This document shows positions 1 through 7,344 of a stretch of 15,607 bases of DNA, piece by piece. The stretch comes from Terriglobia bacterium. Lineage in GTDB: Bacteria > Acidobacteriota > Terriglobia > UBA7540. The notes beneath the pieces were generated by a model. It ran no database searches and was not told the origin of the DNA. It saw nothing but the letters and a program-made list of their open reading frames with translations. The stretch covers positions 1 to 15,607 of the forward strand of contig JALHUF010000079.1 in assembly GCA_022866195.1 (NCBI GenBank). Direction: 5' to 3'. Position 1 is the stretch's first letter. Each line of letters opens with the position of its first letter. The translations under genes were made by a program, and so were the position numbers.

Positions 1-450
<450 letters not shown>

Positions 451-462
451 TCTGAGATTGAC

Positions 463-561
463 TGATCGGGCCATCGAGCCATCGGGTCATCGAAAGGACC
501 TCAATAGAGGTTGTTGCCGGTCCCGATGAATCAATGGCCCGATGACCCGATGAACCGATCA
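463..561. repeat. Inverted octamer repeat arrays between atpD and atpC
   Basis: Four 8-bp units (463-494, pattern NCATCGGG and variants) face five units in the opposite orientation (522-561, pattern CCCGATGA and variants). ATCGGGTCATCG at 481-492 is the exact reverse complement of 540-551, so the atpD-atpC transcript could form a long stem with a loop of about 47 bases. The second array runs right up to the atpC start and leaves no recognisable Shine-Dalgarno sequence. The units resemble the array at 8643-8706. Confidence 0.85.
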
Positions 562-986
562 TGGCAGATTCTCTTCCCAGCCACATCCAACTCGAAATCG
601 TCACTCCGGACCGCCAGGTGGTCCACGACCTGGTGGAGTCGGTGACGATTCCGGGCAAGGGCGGCTACCTCGGCATCCTCCCCGGGCACGCGCCGCTGCT
701 CTCCGAACTCCGAACGGGCGAAGTCGTCTATAGCCGCGACGGCACCAAACACTACCTGGCGGTGAGTTGGGGCTTCGCTGAAGTGCTCCCGAGCAGGGTC
801 ATCATTCTGGTGCAGACCGCAGAGCGCGCGGAGGAAATTGACTTGGCGCGCGCCGCGCGGGCACTGGAGCGCGCCGAAGAACGCCTGAAGGAATTCACTG
901 ACCCCACCATCGACGCGGAACGCGCCCGCGAAGCCTACCAGCGGGCTCTGGCCCGCTTGCAGGCCGCCCGGCGCTCCGGCAGCTAA
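561..986 (+). CDS. atpC: F1Fo ATP synthase subunit epsilon
   Basis: A 141-residue epsilon subunit of the F1 central stalk, which joins gamma to the c-ring and inhibits ATP hydrolysis. The N-terminal beta-sandwich is recognisable from the opening LEIVTPDRQV, the IPGKGGYLGILPGHAPLL segment (about residues 31-48) and the G-VVYSRDG strand. The C-terminal part (about 85-141) is the predicted two-helix, Ala/Arg/Glu-rich inhibitory domain. Length is normal for the family. It follows atpD on the same strand. The ATG at 561 is the only start that keeps the complete N-terminal strand. No clear ribosome binding site precedes it, because the upstream bases belong to an octamer repeat array, so translation may be affected by the fold of that array or coupled to atpD. 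Confidence 0.96.
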   Translation: MADSLPSHIQLEIVTPDRQVVHDLVESVTIPGKGGYLGILPGHAPLLSELRTGEVVYSRDGTKHYLAVSWGFAEVLPSRVIILVQTAERAEEIDLARAARALERAEERLKEFTDPTIDAERAREAYQRALARLQAARRSGS

Positions 987-999
987 CCCCACGCATTTT

Positions 1000-1135
1000 G
1001 GATTGTGGATTTCGGATTCTGGATTTGCTCTTGAATCTTAAATCTGGAATTTCAAATCTTCAATTGGCACTCCTCAATCTTCAATCGGCAATCTTCAATC
1101 CTCAATCGGCAATCTTCAATCCTCAATCACGAATC
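1000..1135. repeat. Inverted heptamer repeat arrays downstream of atpC
   Basis: Four 7-bp units of the form GGATTNN (1000-1027) are followed by an irregular AT-rich stretch and then nine units of the form NNCAATC or close variants (1073-1135), including a three-unit block CTCAATC-GGCAATC-TTCAATC that recurs. The two arrays are roughly reverse complementary and could pair as a long imperfect hairpin after atpC. There are no spacers, so this is not a CRISPR array. No U-tract marks a classical terminator. Confidence 0.85.
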
Positions 1136-1198
1136 CACAGGCTGCCCCGCTTCCGCCCCCTTGGTGTGGCTCATTAAACTAAATCGGGGGTGTGCCAT

Positions 1199-1702
1199 AT
1201 GCCATCGACCGCCGAAGAGCGTTTCATGCAGCAGCAGGGCTTTGCGCCGGAGGAGCCCGCGCGACTGCGCTGGCACTCTCGGGCCCTGCTGTTTCAGCCG
1301 TGGATTGTGGGCCCGTCGGTGCTGGTCGCTGTGCTTTTGCAGTCGCGGGTTCTCTTCTTCGTCCTGGCGGCGGTGCTAGCGTGGAATACGGTCTTCCCAC
1401 GGCTCAACTCTTTTGAGCGCTTCTACGACTGGGCGATTGGTCGCCGGCGGGGCTTGCCGAAGCTCGAACCGGCGCCTGCGCCGCGGCGGTTCATGCAGGG
1501 GATGGCATCGGCACTTATGTTGATTGCAGTCCTGGCGCTTTCTATCGGCTGGCGGACGACGGCGTATCTGTTTGAAGGATTTGTGCTGCTGGCTCTTGCG
1601 GCATTGCTGGGCGGGAAGTTCTGTCTGGGGGCGTACATCTACCACGTTTTGCGCGGACGTGCCGATTTCGCCAAGGCCACGTGCCCGTGGTCAAAGACCT
1701 AG
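1199..1702 (+). CDS. DUF4395-like integral membrane protein
   Basis: A 167-residue protein with four predicted hydrophobic segments in two pairs: about residues 31-45 and 49-63, then about 98-115 and 121-143. The linker FERFYDWAIGRR...LPKLEPAPAPRRF and the last helix ending in GGKFCLGAYIYH match my recollection of DUF4395 proteins, which have a proline-rich linker followed by a CLG-x-Y motif. No biochemical role is established for that family; some members sit beside or are fused to thioredoxin-like proteins, but none is visible here. I chose the ATG at 1199 because GGGGG at 1186-1190 lies at ribosome-binding distance; a GTG at 1190 would overlap that site. It converges with the next gene. 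The family assignment is from memory of the motif pattern. Confidence 0.72.
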   Translation: MPSTAEERFMQQQGFAPEEPARLRWHSRALLFQPWIVGPSVLVAVLLQSRVLFFVLAAVLAWNTVFPRLNSFERFYDWAIGRRRGLPKLEPAPAPRRFMQGMASALMLIAVLALSIGWRTTAYLFEGFVLLALAALLGGKFCLGAYIYHVLRGRADFAKATCPWSKT

Positions 1703-1761
1703 CCGGCAGGCCTTCCGGGCTTTATCCGCAGAATTATGGCCCCCCGCCAGCGCGAAACAAC

Positions 1762-2070
1762 TCACAGCCAACCATCTGCCCAGCGGGGCGGTGGCGGCGG
1801 CGACGTAATCCCCTGGTACAACCAGAACACGAGCATCCCCACAAGCAGGAGCGCGCAGAGCGTGCCCAGAATGCGGATGGGCCAGTCGAACTTGTGAGCC
1901 TTCTTCTCGAGAGCCGCTTGCTCCTCGATGGCGCGTTCTTCGCGGGCGTCTTCAGTCAACGGGATCCAGTCACTCTCTTTACTTTCGAGGCGGGTGCGAC
2001 AGATGATCAGGACAACCAGGGCCCCGGTGACCAGGCCCCAAGCGCCGATAAGCGCCACGAAAAGGTTCAT
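1762..2070 (-). CDS. Hypothetical two-helix membrane protein
   Basis: A 102-residue protein that I do not recognise. It has an N-terminal hydrophobic segment (about residues 2-24), a charged cytoplasm-like middle rich in Glu/Lys/Arg (about 26-66, with EEQAALEKKA suggesting helix), a second hydrophobic segment (about 69-88) and a short tail with a run of five prolines. The ATG at 2070 is preceded by GGGGGTGAACC, an acceptable ribosome binding site. It converges with the DUF4395-like gene 59 bases away. The membrane topology and good start support a real gene; no catalytic motif is visible and no function is proposed. Confidence 0.68.
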   Translation of the reverse strand: MNLFVALIGAWGLVTGALVVLIICRTRLESKESDWIPLTEDAREERAIEEQAALEKKAHKFDWPIRILGTLCALLLVGMLVFWLYQGITSPPPPPRWADGWL

Positions 2071-2321
2071 GGTTCACCCCCGGCGGGTCAGACATATTGT
2101 CGTTACGTGAAAGTCTAACTACCCGCCTCCCCCAGTGCAAGCGGCGTGCCAACGGATGAGGCGGAGTGCGGCCTCACCCCAGCGTCACTGACGGCGAAGC
2201 CCAACTCGCCGCCGTAACTGGCCTTCCTGAAAGCCCCAGGGTTTGCTTCCCGGGCTCTTGCCGCCGCCCGACCTCACACATCGCGGGCTCAGTCCGTTGC
2301 CGAGCAAGAAGGTTGCGAGCG

Positions 2322-3392
2322 TCACGTTCGCGGACTTGTGCTCGGCGGCTGGGTGACCCGGACAGGTGCCAGGTTGATAGGCACTGGGCGGTTCTCCCGT
2401 GCTGACCGATAGATGGCTTGCATCACCGCGACATCTCGAAGCCCCTCGTGGCCGTCCGGCTCAGGGTCGCGGTGGCGGCGGATACAGTCAGCGAAGGCGT
2501 CGAGTTCCAGCGCGAACTCGTCCAGGACCTTGAACTTCTTCTCAAACCATTGCCCGCCGAGCTTGCCGAACAGGCGACGCTCCTCGTCGTAGGCATAGGC
2601 GGGATCGAGGGCCGCCCAACCTTTCTCGCCATGCACATGGAGGAAGGAGGCCTGGGCAGCGCCGAAGCTGGAGCTGGCCTGAAGCACGAGGCCTCCGGGG
2701 AACTTTAGCTGGAAGGCGATGTTCTCTTCCACCTCGCTAAACCGGGCGGGATCGAGCGTCCAAGCGTAGGCTGTGGCTTCGACCGGCTCCTTGCCCGTCA
2801 GCCAGCGCACAGTGTTCACACAATAAACGCCCACATCCACGAGCGACCCGCCGCCCGCCAACCGCCGATCGAAGTGCCAGGCAGGACTCTTCCCTCCCGG
2901 GGGGAGGAAGATGGTGAACGCAGAGTGGATGATTTTCAGCCGGCCCAGCCTGCCCGTTGTGACCAGCTTCTTGAGTGCCACGCTGGCGGGTTCGAAATAC
3001 TTGCGGTAGGCGATCATCAAGCGCGCGTCGTTCGCACGGCAGGCCTCGATCATCTGCTGGCACTCCTCGACGCTGGGGGCCATAGGTTTTTCGCACAGCA
3101 CGTGCTTTCCCGCGGCCGCCGCCTGCACGGTGAAATCGGCGTGGCTGCCGTTGTTCGTGGCCACGAATACCGCCTGCACTTGGGGGTGATTCAGGCAGAG
3201 CACGTAGTCGTCATAGGTGAAGTAGTCACTCGCTCCGAACTTTGCCGCCAGGCGCTTAGCCTTCTTTTCGTCGCCACTCACCACGGCGACGAGCTTCGCC
3301 TTCTTGCTGTGCCGGAAAGCCGGCAGGATCGCCCACTCGGCAATCCGCCCCAAGCCTACGACCGCAAAGCCCATCCGCTTCGTCGCTGCCAT
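2322..3392 (-). CDS. Gfo/Idh/MocA family NAD(P)-dependent oxidoreductase
   Basis: A 356-residue cytoplasmic dehydrogenase of the glucose-fructose oxidoreductase/inositol dehydrogenase/MocA family. The N-terminal Rossmann fold begins GFAVVGLGRIAEW (nucleotide loop G-L-G-R-I, about residues 12-16). The family hallmark EKPMAPSVEE follows at about 101-110, with EKP supplying the usual catalytic lysine. The C-terminal substrate domain contains DVGVYCVNTVRWLTG (about 186-200), in the place of the family's G-D-x-x-x-H helix; here the residue six after Asp is Asn rather than His. The substrate is probably a sugar or cyclitol but cannot be read from sequence. A good minus-strand promoter lies about 55 bases upstream, and GAGAGGGG precedes the ATG, so it is likely transcribed alone. 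Confidence 0.93.
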   Translation of the reverse strand: MAATKRMGFAVVGLGRIAEWAILPAFRHSKKAKLVAVVSGDEKKAKRLAAKFGASDYFTYDDYVLCLNHPQVQAVFVATNNGSHADFTVQAAAAGKHVLCEKPMAPSVEECQQMIEACRANDARLMIAYRKYFEPASVALKKLVTTGRLGRLKIIHSAFTIFLPPGGKSPAWHFDRRLAGGGSLVDVGVYCVNTVRWLTGKEPVEATAYAWTLDPARFSEVEENIAFQLKFPGGLVLQASSSFGAAQASFLHVHGEKGWAALDPAYAYDEERRLFGKLGGQWFEKKFKVLDEFALELDAFADCIRRHRDPEPDGHEGLRDVAVMQAIYRSARENRPVPINLAPVRVTQPPSTSPRT

Positions 3393-3445
3393 CGCCAGCC
3401 CCTCTCGGTCAGAGTTGCGATTGAGCCATCAACCGCTGGAGAGCA

Positions 3446-3473
3446 TTATCAGCCCGCCGTCAAGAGGGTCAAT
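3446..3473 (-). promoter_or_regulatory. Predicted sigma70 promoter for the oxidoreductase gene
   Basis: On the minus strand TTGACC (3473-3468, five of six bases of the -35 consensus) is separated by 16 bases from GATAAT (3451-3446, five of six of the -10 consensus). Transcription would start near 3439 and leave a leader of about 47 bases before the ATG at 3392. Confidence 0.6.
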
Positions 3474-3570
3474 GCAGACTTCTTCTGTCGTCCTTTCAAA
3501 GGGGTTCCAGGCGCGCGGTGAAATGGCGCAAGGTCTAGCAAGGCGGGGTCCGCGCCAGTCGACGCTTCTT

Positions 3571-3600
3571 GTAGCGCAGTCCCGCCTTGCGGGACTGCGG
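3571..3600 (+). repeat. Single REP-like hairpin (GTAGCGC family)
   Basis: The GTAGCG head is followed by a perfect 10-bp stem GCAGTCCCGC / GCGGGACTGC with a 3-base loop (3576-3598), then GGC-type sequence. Head and layout match the elements at 6493, 11689, 14065 and 15520 although the stem sequence differs. No clear second half follows, so this is a singleton. Confidence 0.75.
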
Positions 3601-3770
3601 CTGTTCAACTGTGACAGGGTGTTGTGTCCGCCGCCCGTAGCGGGAGGAACTTGGGGCTTGCGGCGGCTTTGGCCGCCTGGGAAAAGACGCAGGTCCGGCG
3701 AGCGGGACCGGCGCTGCTTGCTTGGGCGGCAACGAACTCCCGCAGAGTCCTGCACCGGACGGTACAGGGC

Positions 3771-3800
3771 GGAGCTAGCGAGCAACTGCGCGCTAGCTCC
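3771..3800. repeat. Perfect 10-bp inverted repeat downstream of deacetylase gene
   Basis: GGAGCTAGCG (3771-3780) and CGCTAGCTCC (3791-3800) are exact reverse complements with a 10-base loop. The hairpin lies about 28 bases beyond the stop of the minus-strand deacetylase gene, where a terminator would sit, but no run of U follows on either strand. It lacks the GTAGCGC head of the REP family. Confidence 0.55.
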
Positions 3801-3828
3801 TCGAGGGATGTGCTGGTACGGTTAGCGT

Positions 3829-4626
3829 CTAGCCGATGGCAAACCTTCCGCTTTTTGCCTGCATCAGTGCCCTGCCGGTCGGCAATATTCGCACGGAATC
3901 CCTCTCTCTCAGCCTTCCCAGGAGTTTCTCCAGATAGGAAGGCCGTATCGGGCCCCAGCCTTCCTCGTCCAGACCGTGGAGGTTGTAAACCATCCAGCCG
4001 GTGGGCTGTGCCAGGAGCTTTTCCACGCTCTCGTCCACGTCTTTCTCTGCATTGTCCGGGCCCCAGCCTCCCGTAGTTACTTTCACGGTATTCGGCCCTG
4101 GAACAGGATTGAGTATCTCTCCTTTGGTGCGGTAGGCCATGACCACCGACGGCAGCCACTCTTCCAGTTCTGGAGAGGACTGGTTATAGGGGAAATTGAA
4201 CACTGCTTTTTTCGCATCGAAGCCCCGCAGTTCTTTGGCGAATACCTCCAGAGACCTCAGGATAAGGTCTTTGGCCTCGGCGAGCGGCAGGCTGGCCAGG
4301 TGCGCGTGACGGTAACCGTGGGGCATGATCTCGTGACCGCGGTCCTGAAGCTCGTTCCACACCCCAAAATCCCCGAACAACTCCTGTTTCATGTAATCGT
4401 CCCGCACCTGGTTGCCGGGCAGGTGGGCAGAGGCGATGATATTGAAGCAGGCCGAGAAGCTGAACTTCTCATAAATCTCGGCAATGCGGAGGAAAGACTT
4501 CCTGAACCCGTCATCGAAACTCAAGCTCGCGATGTGCTGCTTGCTGGATGCACCTGACAAGCGGTGAGCCGGGATCGCGGCCAAAGCCGCTGTCCCGATG
4601 GCAGCAATGAATTCCCTGCGTCTCAT
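3829..4626 (-). CDS. Exported polysaccharide deacetylase-like protein (NodB superfamily)
   Basis: A 265-residue carbohydrate-esterase-4-like protein expected to remove acetyl groups from an extracellular or wall polysaccharide. The N-terminus (RRREFIAAIGTAALAAIPA) is a twin-arginine type signal. Catalytic motifs are in order: SFDDG (36-40, with the catalytic base and a metal-binding Asp), H103-G-Y-R-H107 (the metal-binding H-x3-H), FPY (145-147) and NLHG (215-218). The domain is compact, with no lectin or anchor module. AAAGGAA precedes the ATG at 4626. It lies between an oxidoreductase and another exported protein on the same strand, but gaps of about 436 and 154 bases argue against a tight operon. 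The natural substrate is unknown. Confidence 0.87.
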   Translation of the reverse strand: MRRREFIAAIGTAALAAIPAHRLSGASSKQHIASLSFDDGFRKSFLRIAEIYEKFSFSACFNIIASAHLPGNQVRDDYMKQELFGDFGVWNELQDRGHEIMPHGYRHAHLASLPLAEAKDLILRSLEVFAKELRGFDAKKAVFNFPYNQSSPELEEWLPSVVMAYRTKGEILNPVPGPNTVKVTTGGWGPDNAEKDVDESVEKLLAQPTGWMVYNLHGLDEEGWGPIRPSYLEKLLGRLRERDSVRILPTGRALMQAKSGRFAIG

Positions 4627-4701
4627 GGGTGTTCCTTTCCACTAATGAAATCCGGCACAATCGCCCGTTGCTGTTTGTTGCAGACTGGCAAAGCGCCTGG
4701 T

Positions 4702-4794
4702 GGGGGTGGTTGGGGATTTCTTGCCCTACCGTCAGAGGGTCCGAGAAAACCTGGCCCGCTGCCGCCAGTGGTTCGAATCCTCATACTCCCACCA
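4702..4794 (+). other. tRNA-3'-end-like sequence, probably not a functional tRNA
   Basis: The plus strand carries GGTTCGAATCC (4770-4780), a T-arm-like word, and ends TACTCCC-A-CCA (4784-4794). TACTCCC can pair fully, with two G-U pairs, with GGGGGTG at 4702-4708 as a 7-bp acceptor stem with discriminator A and CCA. However the T-stem has two mismatches and I cannot build a D-arm or an anticodon arm with U33. The 3' end overlaps the NIF3-like gene's stop codon. It may be a tRNA remnant, an attachment-site scar or chance. Confidence 0.2.
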
Positions 4795-5698
4795 CGAGCG
4801 TATACATGCAGCGCTGGGGAATGTGGTGCACCGGCACTTGGGGGAACTGCTTGCTCAAATGTCCGGCGAGCAGCTTCATCCCATGCTCCTCGGAGACCGG
4901 GTGGTTGACCACGGCCACCGGAAAGCCGGCGTCTATTGCATAGGCACCGTCCCGCCAGTAGGTGAAATCGTCATCCACGCAGATGGCCATGTCCGCCGCC
5001 AGCTTCTCGATGAAATGGAACATCGGAGTAATGGCGCCGGTGCCGAGCACAATCCGGTTGACGCGCTTATCCTCGGGACCGATGAGCTGAACCCCCGGCT
5101 GGCCCAGGCTGGCGGTGCGCGCGGCGATCTGACGGGCCACGGCCCCGGCGGTCAGCCCCTTGCCGTCATAGACGTAGTAGTAGCCGGCACCGTCAATCGG
5201 CTCCCCCAACTCCAGCAGCTTGCCCCAGCCCGTGGGTATCCCGATCTTCGGATACTGGTCCCAGGCATCGTGGCAGCGGATGATGACCAGACCGTTTCTC
5301 TCGATAAACTCCCGCTTGGCTTTGACCGCGGGAAAGCGGAAGATGTCCGGGTCGTCGTCCCGGTGGTTGTAGTAGGTAGGCTCGTGGGTGATAAACAGAT
5401 TGCGGCCTAGCTCCAGCGCCTTTTTCAGGGCCTCCGTATAGGACATCCAGCCCACCGCGATACCTTTGACCTCGGCCTCGGGGGAGCCGGACTTGAAGGT
5501 GTCCACGGTTTTCTTCCAATCCACCCATCCGCCGTCGAGAGATTTCAGGTAGCTGTGAACCTCTCCCGCGGTAAGGACCCCGGCAGTCTCTGCCCGGGCG
5601 ACCACCGGTCCAGCCACCGCCAGGGTGGCTGCCATGCCTGGAACGCCGGAAATGAAGCGGCGGCGGCTCATCGCGAATTTGACCTCGCTGTTTTTCAT
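4781..5698 (-). CDS. NIF3/DUF34-like dinuclear-metal protein with Tat signal
   Basis: A 305-residue protein resembling the NIF3 (YbgI/YqfO, DUF34) metal-binding family, whose members share a dinuclear metal site and have no settled enzymatic role. Candidate ligands are in the family order: H105-E-P in LFITHEPTYYNH, C142-H143-D144 in IIRCHDAWD, and near the C-terminus H266 and E270/E271-H272 in NHPVSEEHG. Unlike typical cytosolic members it begins with a twin-arginine motif SRRRFIS (11-17), a hydrophobic stretch and a likely cleavage site after ARA (34-36), so it is probably exported folded. AAGGAGGG lies upstream of the ATG at 5698; an internal ATG at 5671 (MSRRRF) is an alternative start. 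It lies upstream of the deacetylase gene on the same strand. Confidence 0.83.
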   Translation of the reverse strand: MKNSEVKFAMSRRRFISGVPGMAATLAVAGPVVARAETAGVLTAGEVHSYLKSLDGGWVDWKKTVDTFKSGSPEAEVKGIAVGWMSYTEALKKALELGRNLFITHEPTYYNHRDDDPDIFRFPAVKAKREFIERNGLVIIRCHDAWDQYPKIGIPTGWGKLLELGEPIDGAGYYYVYDGKGLTAGAVARQIAARTASLGQPGVQLIGPEDKRVNRIVLGTGAITPMFHFIEKLAADMAICVDDDFTYWRDGAYAIDAGFPVAVVNHPVSEEHGMKLLAGHLSKQFPQVPVHHIPQRCMYTLVVGV

Positions 5699-5801
5699 GG
5701 TGACCGCTCCCTCCTTCTAATGACCGAGGGGATTTCTATCTCCGGTGGATATCGAAGGCAAGGGAATTTCGGCGGCCGGCGATTTTGCCCTGGCGACTGT
5801 C

Positions 5802-5827
5802 GGCGCGCAGAGCTAAAGCTCAGCGCC
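5802..5827. repeat. Degenerate REP-like hairpin
   Basis: GGCGC-gca-GAGC, loop TAAA, GCTC-a-GCGCC forms an interrupted 9-bp stem. The GCTAAAGC centre and GGCGC/GCGCC arms resemble the second half of the element at 15520-15575, so this may be a decayed copy. It lies just beyond the stop of the next minus-strand gene. Confidence 0.35.
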
Positions 5828-5836
5828 AGCCCGGTT

Positions 5837-6412
5837 TCAAGAATGAGGGGTTTCCGCTTCCAGGCGCTTGAGCTTTGCTCCCCAACTGCTCGCATACACT
5901 TCGTAGGTTCTTCGCAGGACGACGACGTCTCCGCCACAGGCGAGGTGAGCTTCAGCTGTGAGCAATCCACATGGCTGAGAGGGGCCAGGGCGGTTGAATA
6001 TGGCGTCCCAGAGGCCGCGACGCGGGAGTTCGACCAAACCCTTTCCGTCCATCCCATCATGAAGCGTTCTTCGCAACGACTTTCCGGGTTGTAGAAACTC
6101 GTTTAGGTGCCACCGCTTATCAAGCAAAACGGCGCCTGTGTCCTGGACGGAGAGATTCAAGACAATGGAGTTGACGAGTCCGTTCGAGGCGCCGACGTTC
6201 CTGCAGTGCGCATAAATCTGCCAAACGCTTGCATAGATCTCGAAGATGAACGCGGGCTGTTGACGGGCAGACTGCTGACGGATGACCTGTAGTTGGCATT
6301 CCGCTAGGTGAACATACTTCCAAGTGGCATATGCCAGCACGAGGGTTAGCAGGAGCGTGCCGGCCGCAGCGATGGCTTGAATAGCGGGCGCGTAATGGTT
6401 GACCCAGTCCAT
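5837..6412 (-). CDS. Hypothetical single-pass membrane protein
   Basis: A 191-residue protein that I do not recognise. An N-terminal transmembrane helix (about residues 9-27, AIQAIAAAGTLLLTLVLAY) is followed by a short amphipathic segment with several Gln/Arg residues and a soluble domain of about 140 residues that appears beta-rich, with no catalytic motif. I chose the ATG at 6412 (MDWVNHYAP) because it directly precedes the helix; the frame is open further upstream to an ATG at 6475, which would add 21 Cys- and Gly-containing residues of no evident purpose. It is the last gene of a minus-strand group with two membrane/hydrolase genes, separated from them by a REP-like hairpin, so co-transcription is uncertain. 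Confidence 0.6.
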   Translation of the reverse strand: MDWVNHYAPAIQAIAAAGTLLLTLVLAYATWKYVHLAECQLQVIRQQSARQQPAFIFEIYASVWQIYAHCRNVGASNGLVNSIVLNLSVQDTGAVLLDKRWHLNEFLQPGKSLRRTLHDGMDGKGLVELPRRGLWDAIFNRPGPSQPCGLLTAEAHLACGGDVVVLRRTYEVYASSWGAKLKRLEAETPHS

Positions 6413-6492
6413 GGAAACCCACGTTGCCGAGAAGTATGTGCCGCAGCCTTTTTCTTGAAGGCAGCGGTTATGCATTCGCCTAGGTTCACACC

Positions 6493-6521
6493 CGCAGAGT
6501 TGGAAAACAACTCTGCGCTAC
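6493..6521 (-). repeat. Single REP-like hairpin (GTAGCGC family)
   Basis: Read on the minus strand, GTAGCG leads into stem CGCAGAGTTG / CAACTCTGCG (perfect 10 bp, 6508-6517 with 6493-6502) around a 5-base loop. Same architecture as the copy at 3571 with a different, internally compensated stem. It sits between the one-helix and four-helix membrane protein genes. Confidence 0.72.
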
Positions 6522-6588
6522 CTGCTAAACCTCCGCGCCACCCGCGCGTTCACCAGAGAATAGACCGACCGTGCGTCGCCCAACGTTC

Positions 6589-7344
6589 TCACGGTGGGTC
6601 AAGACGTGGATGCTTTTGAGAAGACACATTGAGAAATGATTCCCACGCACTCTTAGCGTATTCGAACGCCGCGTTTTCAACCCCTCTGGGCAAGGTTGAC
6701 CAACCCATATAGAGACAACCTGCCAAGAAGAGCGCGTTAAGGGCGAGTACAGCAATGACTGGGATTCCTGGTTTGATGTATGCCACCAATGAACTGCCCG
6801 CAAGCGCAACGAGCGAAATCACGAGCCAAATATTCCGAGTTCCTAGAAGGTTCCTGTGGAATCCGTAGTCGCAGTTATTCTTGAACCATAGGCCGTGGGG
6901 GTCCTCCGTGCGCAGAATTCCCCTAACCCTGTCAAATGCCTGCGTAAGTAGTTCATCTGCGCCCACTGGATTCTCCACCTCATCCTGTTGTGAGGGCATA
7001 GGAAGGCCCAGCAGAGAGCGAACTGCCCCGTGATACTTCTTTTTGAGGTCGGGGCCTATCCTTTGGTCACGCCAGCGCGTAATGACGGTGGATGGAATTC
7101 CGCCCCAACGCTCGAGGAGAAGGGGTTCAATCTTCCGTCCATTTGCGCGCACAACCGTGCTCAATGCATAGATTATGGCGATGGAGACCACGCTCGACGC
7201 GGTTGCGCCGGTAAGGGAAACATCTTTGAAGGAGAAAACTGACCACAGCGTCAGTACCGCCGGCAAACTTATGATGATGGCGGGCTGTACTCTTGCTCGC
7301 CATTCGTATTCGTCGAAGCCGAGCTTCAATCGTTGCTCTCCCAA
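6589..7344 (-). CDS. Four-helix membrane protein paired with the MBL hydrolase
   Basis: A 251-residue protein that I do not recognise by name. Two pairs of transmembrane helices (about 20-38 and 48-65, then 171-188 and 193-213) flank a soluble cytoplasm-like segment of about 105 residues containing RWGGIPST, a Lys/Arg patch and a predicted helix ELLTQAFDRVRGIL. It starts with TTG at 7344, immediately after the TAA of the hydrolase gene (TAATTG). The start is well supported: GAGGAGAAG lies within the end of the upstream gene, about 6 bases before the TTG. This abutting arrangement implies translational coupling and a joint function. The shape would suit a membrane effector or anchor, but that is inference. 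Base composition looks lower in GC than the housekeeping genes. Confidence 0.75.
   Translation of the reverse strand: MGEQRLKLGFDEYEWRARVQPAIIISLPAVLTLWSVFSFKDVSLTGATASSVVSIAIIYALSTVVRANGRKIEPLLLERWGGIPSTVITRWRDQRIGPDLKKKYHGAVRSLLGLPMPSQQDEVENPVGADELLTQAFDRVRGILRTEDPHGLWFKNNCDYGFHRNLLGTRNIWLVISLVALAGSSLVAYIKPGIPVIAVLALNALFLAGCLYMGWSTLPRGVENAAFEYAKSAWESFLNVSSQKHPRLDPP

Larger units (their letters stand above)
3393..3828. other. Gene-free interval with promoter and hairpins
   Basis: No convincing gene lies here. The interval holds a minus-strand promoter for the oxidoreductase (3446-3473), a REP-like hairpin (3571-3598), a short GGCGGC-TTTG-GCCGCC hairpin (3662-3677) and a perfect 10-bp palindromic stem (3771-3800). 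Reading frames across it are Arg/Pro/Ser-rich on both strands, as expected of non-coding GC-rich DNA. Confidence 0.6.

Noticed and set aside
1000..1135. CRISPR-like short repeats
   Set aside because: Units are 7 bp, directly abutting and degenerate; there are no unique spacers and no cas genes. The same holds for the octamers at 8643-8706.
2071..2321. Riboswitch or small gene between the two-helix protein and the oxidoreductase
   Set aside because: I searched both strands by eye for conserved riboswitch words and small ORFs with ribosome binding sites and saw none.
2874..3521. Long plus-strand frame opposite the oxidoreductase
   Set aside because: It is the antisense shadow of a gene with clear Rossmann and EKP motifs; its product has no recognisable domain. 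The same applies to the plus-strand frames 4700-5410, 10416-11105 and 11202-11681.
4702..4794. Functional tRNA gene
   Set aside because: Only the acceptor and T-loop look right; no D-arm, no anticodon arm with U33, and two T-stem mismatches. Kept only as a low-confidence feature.
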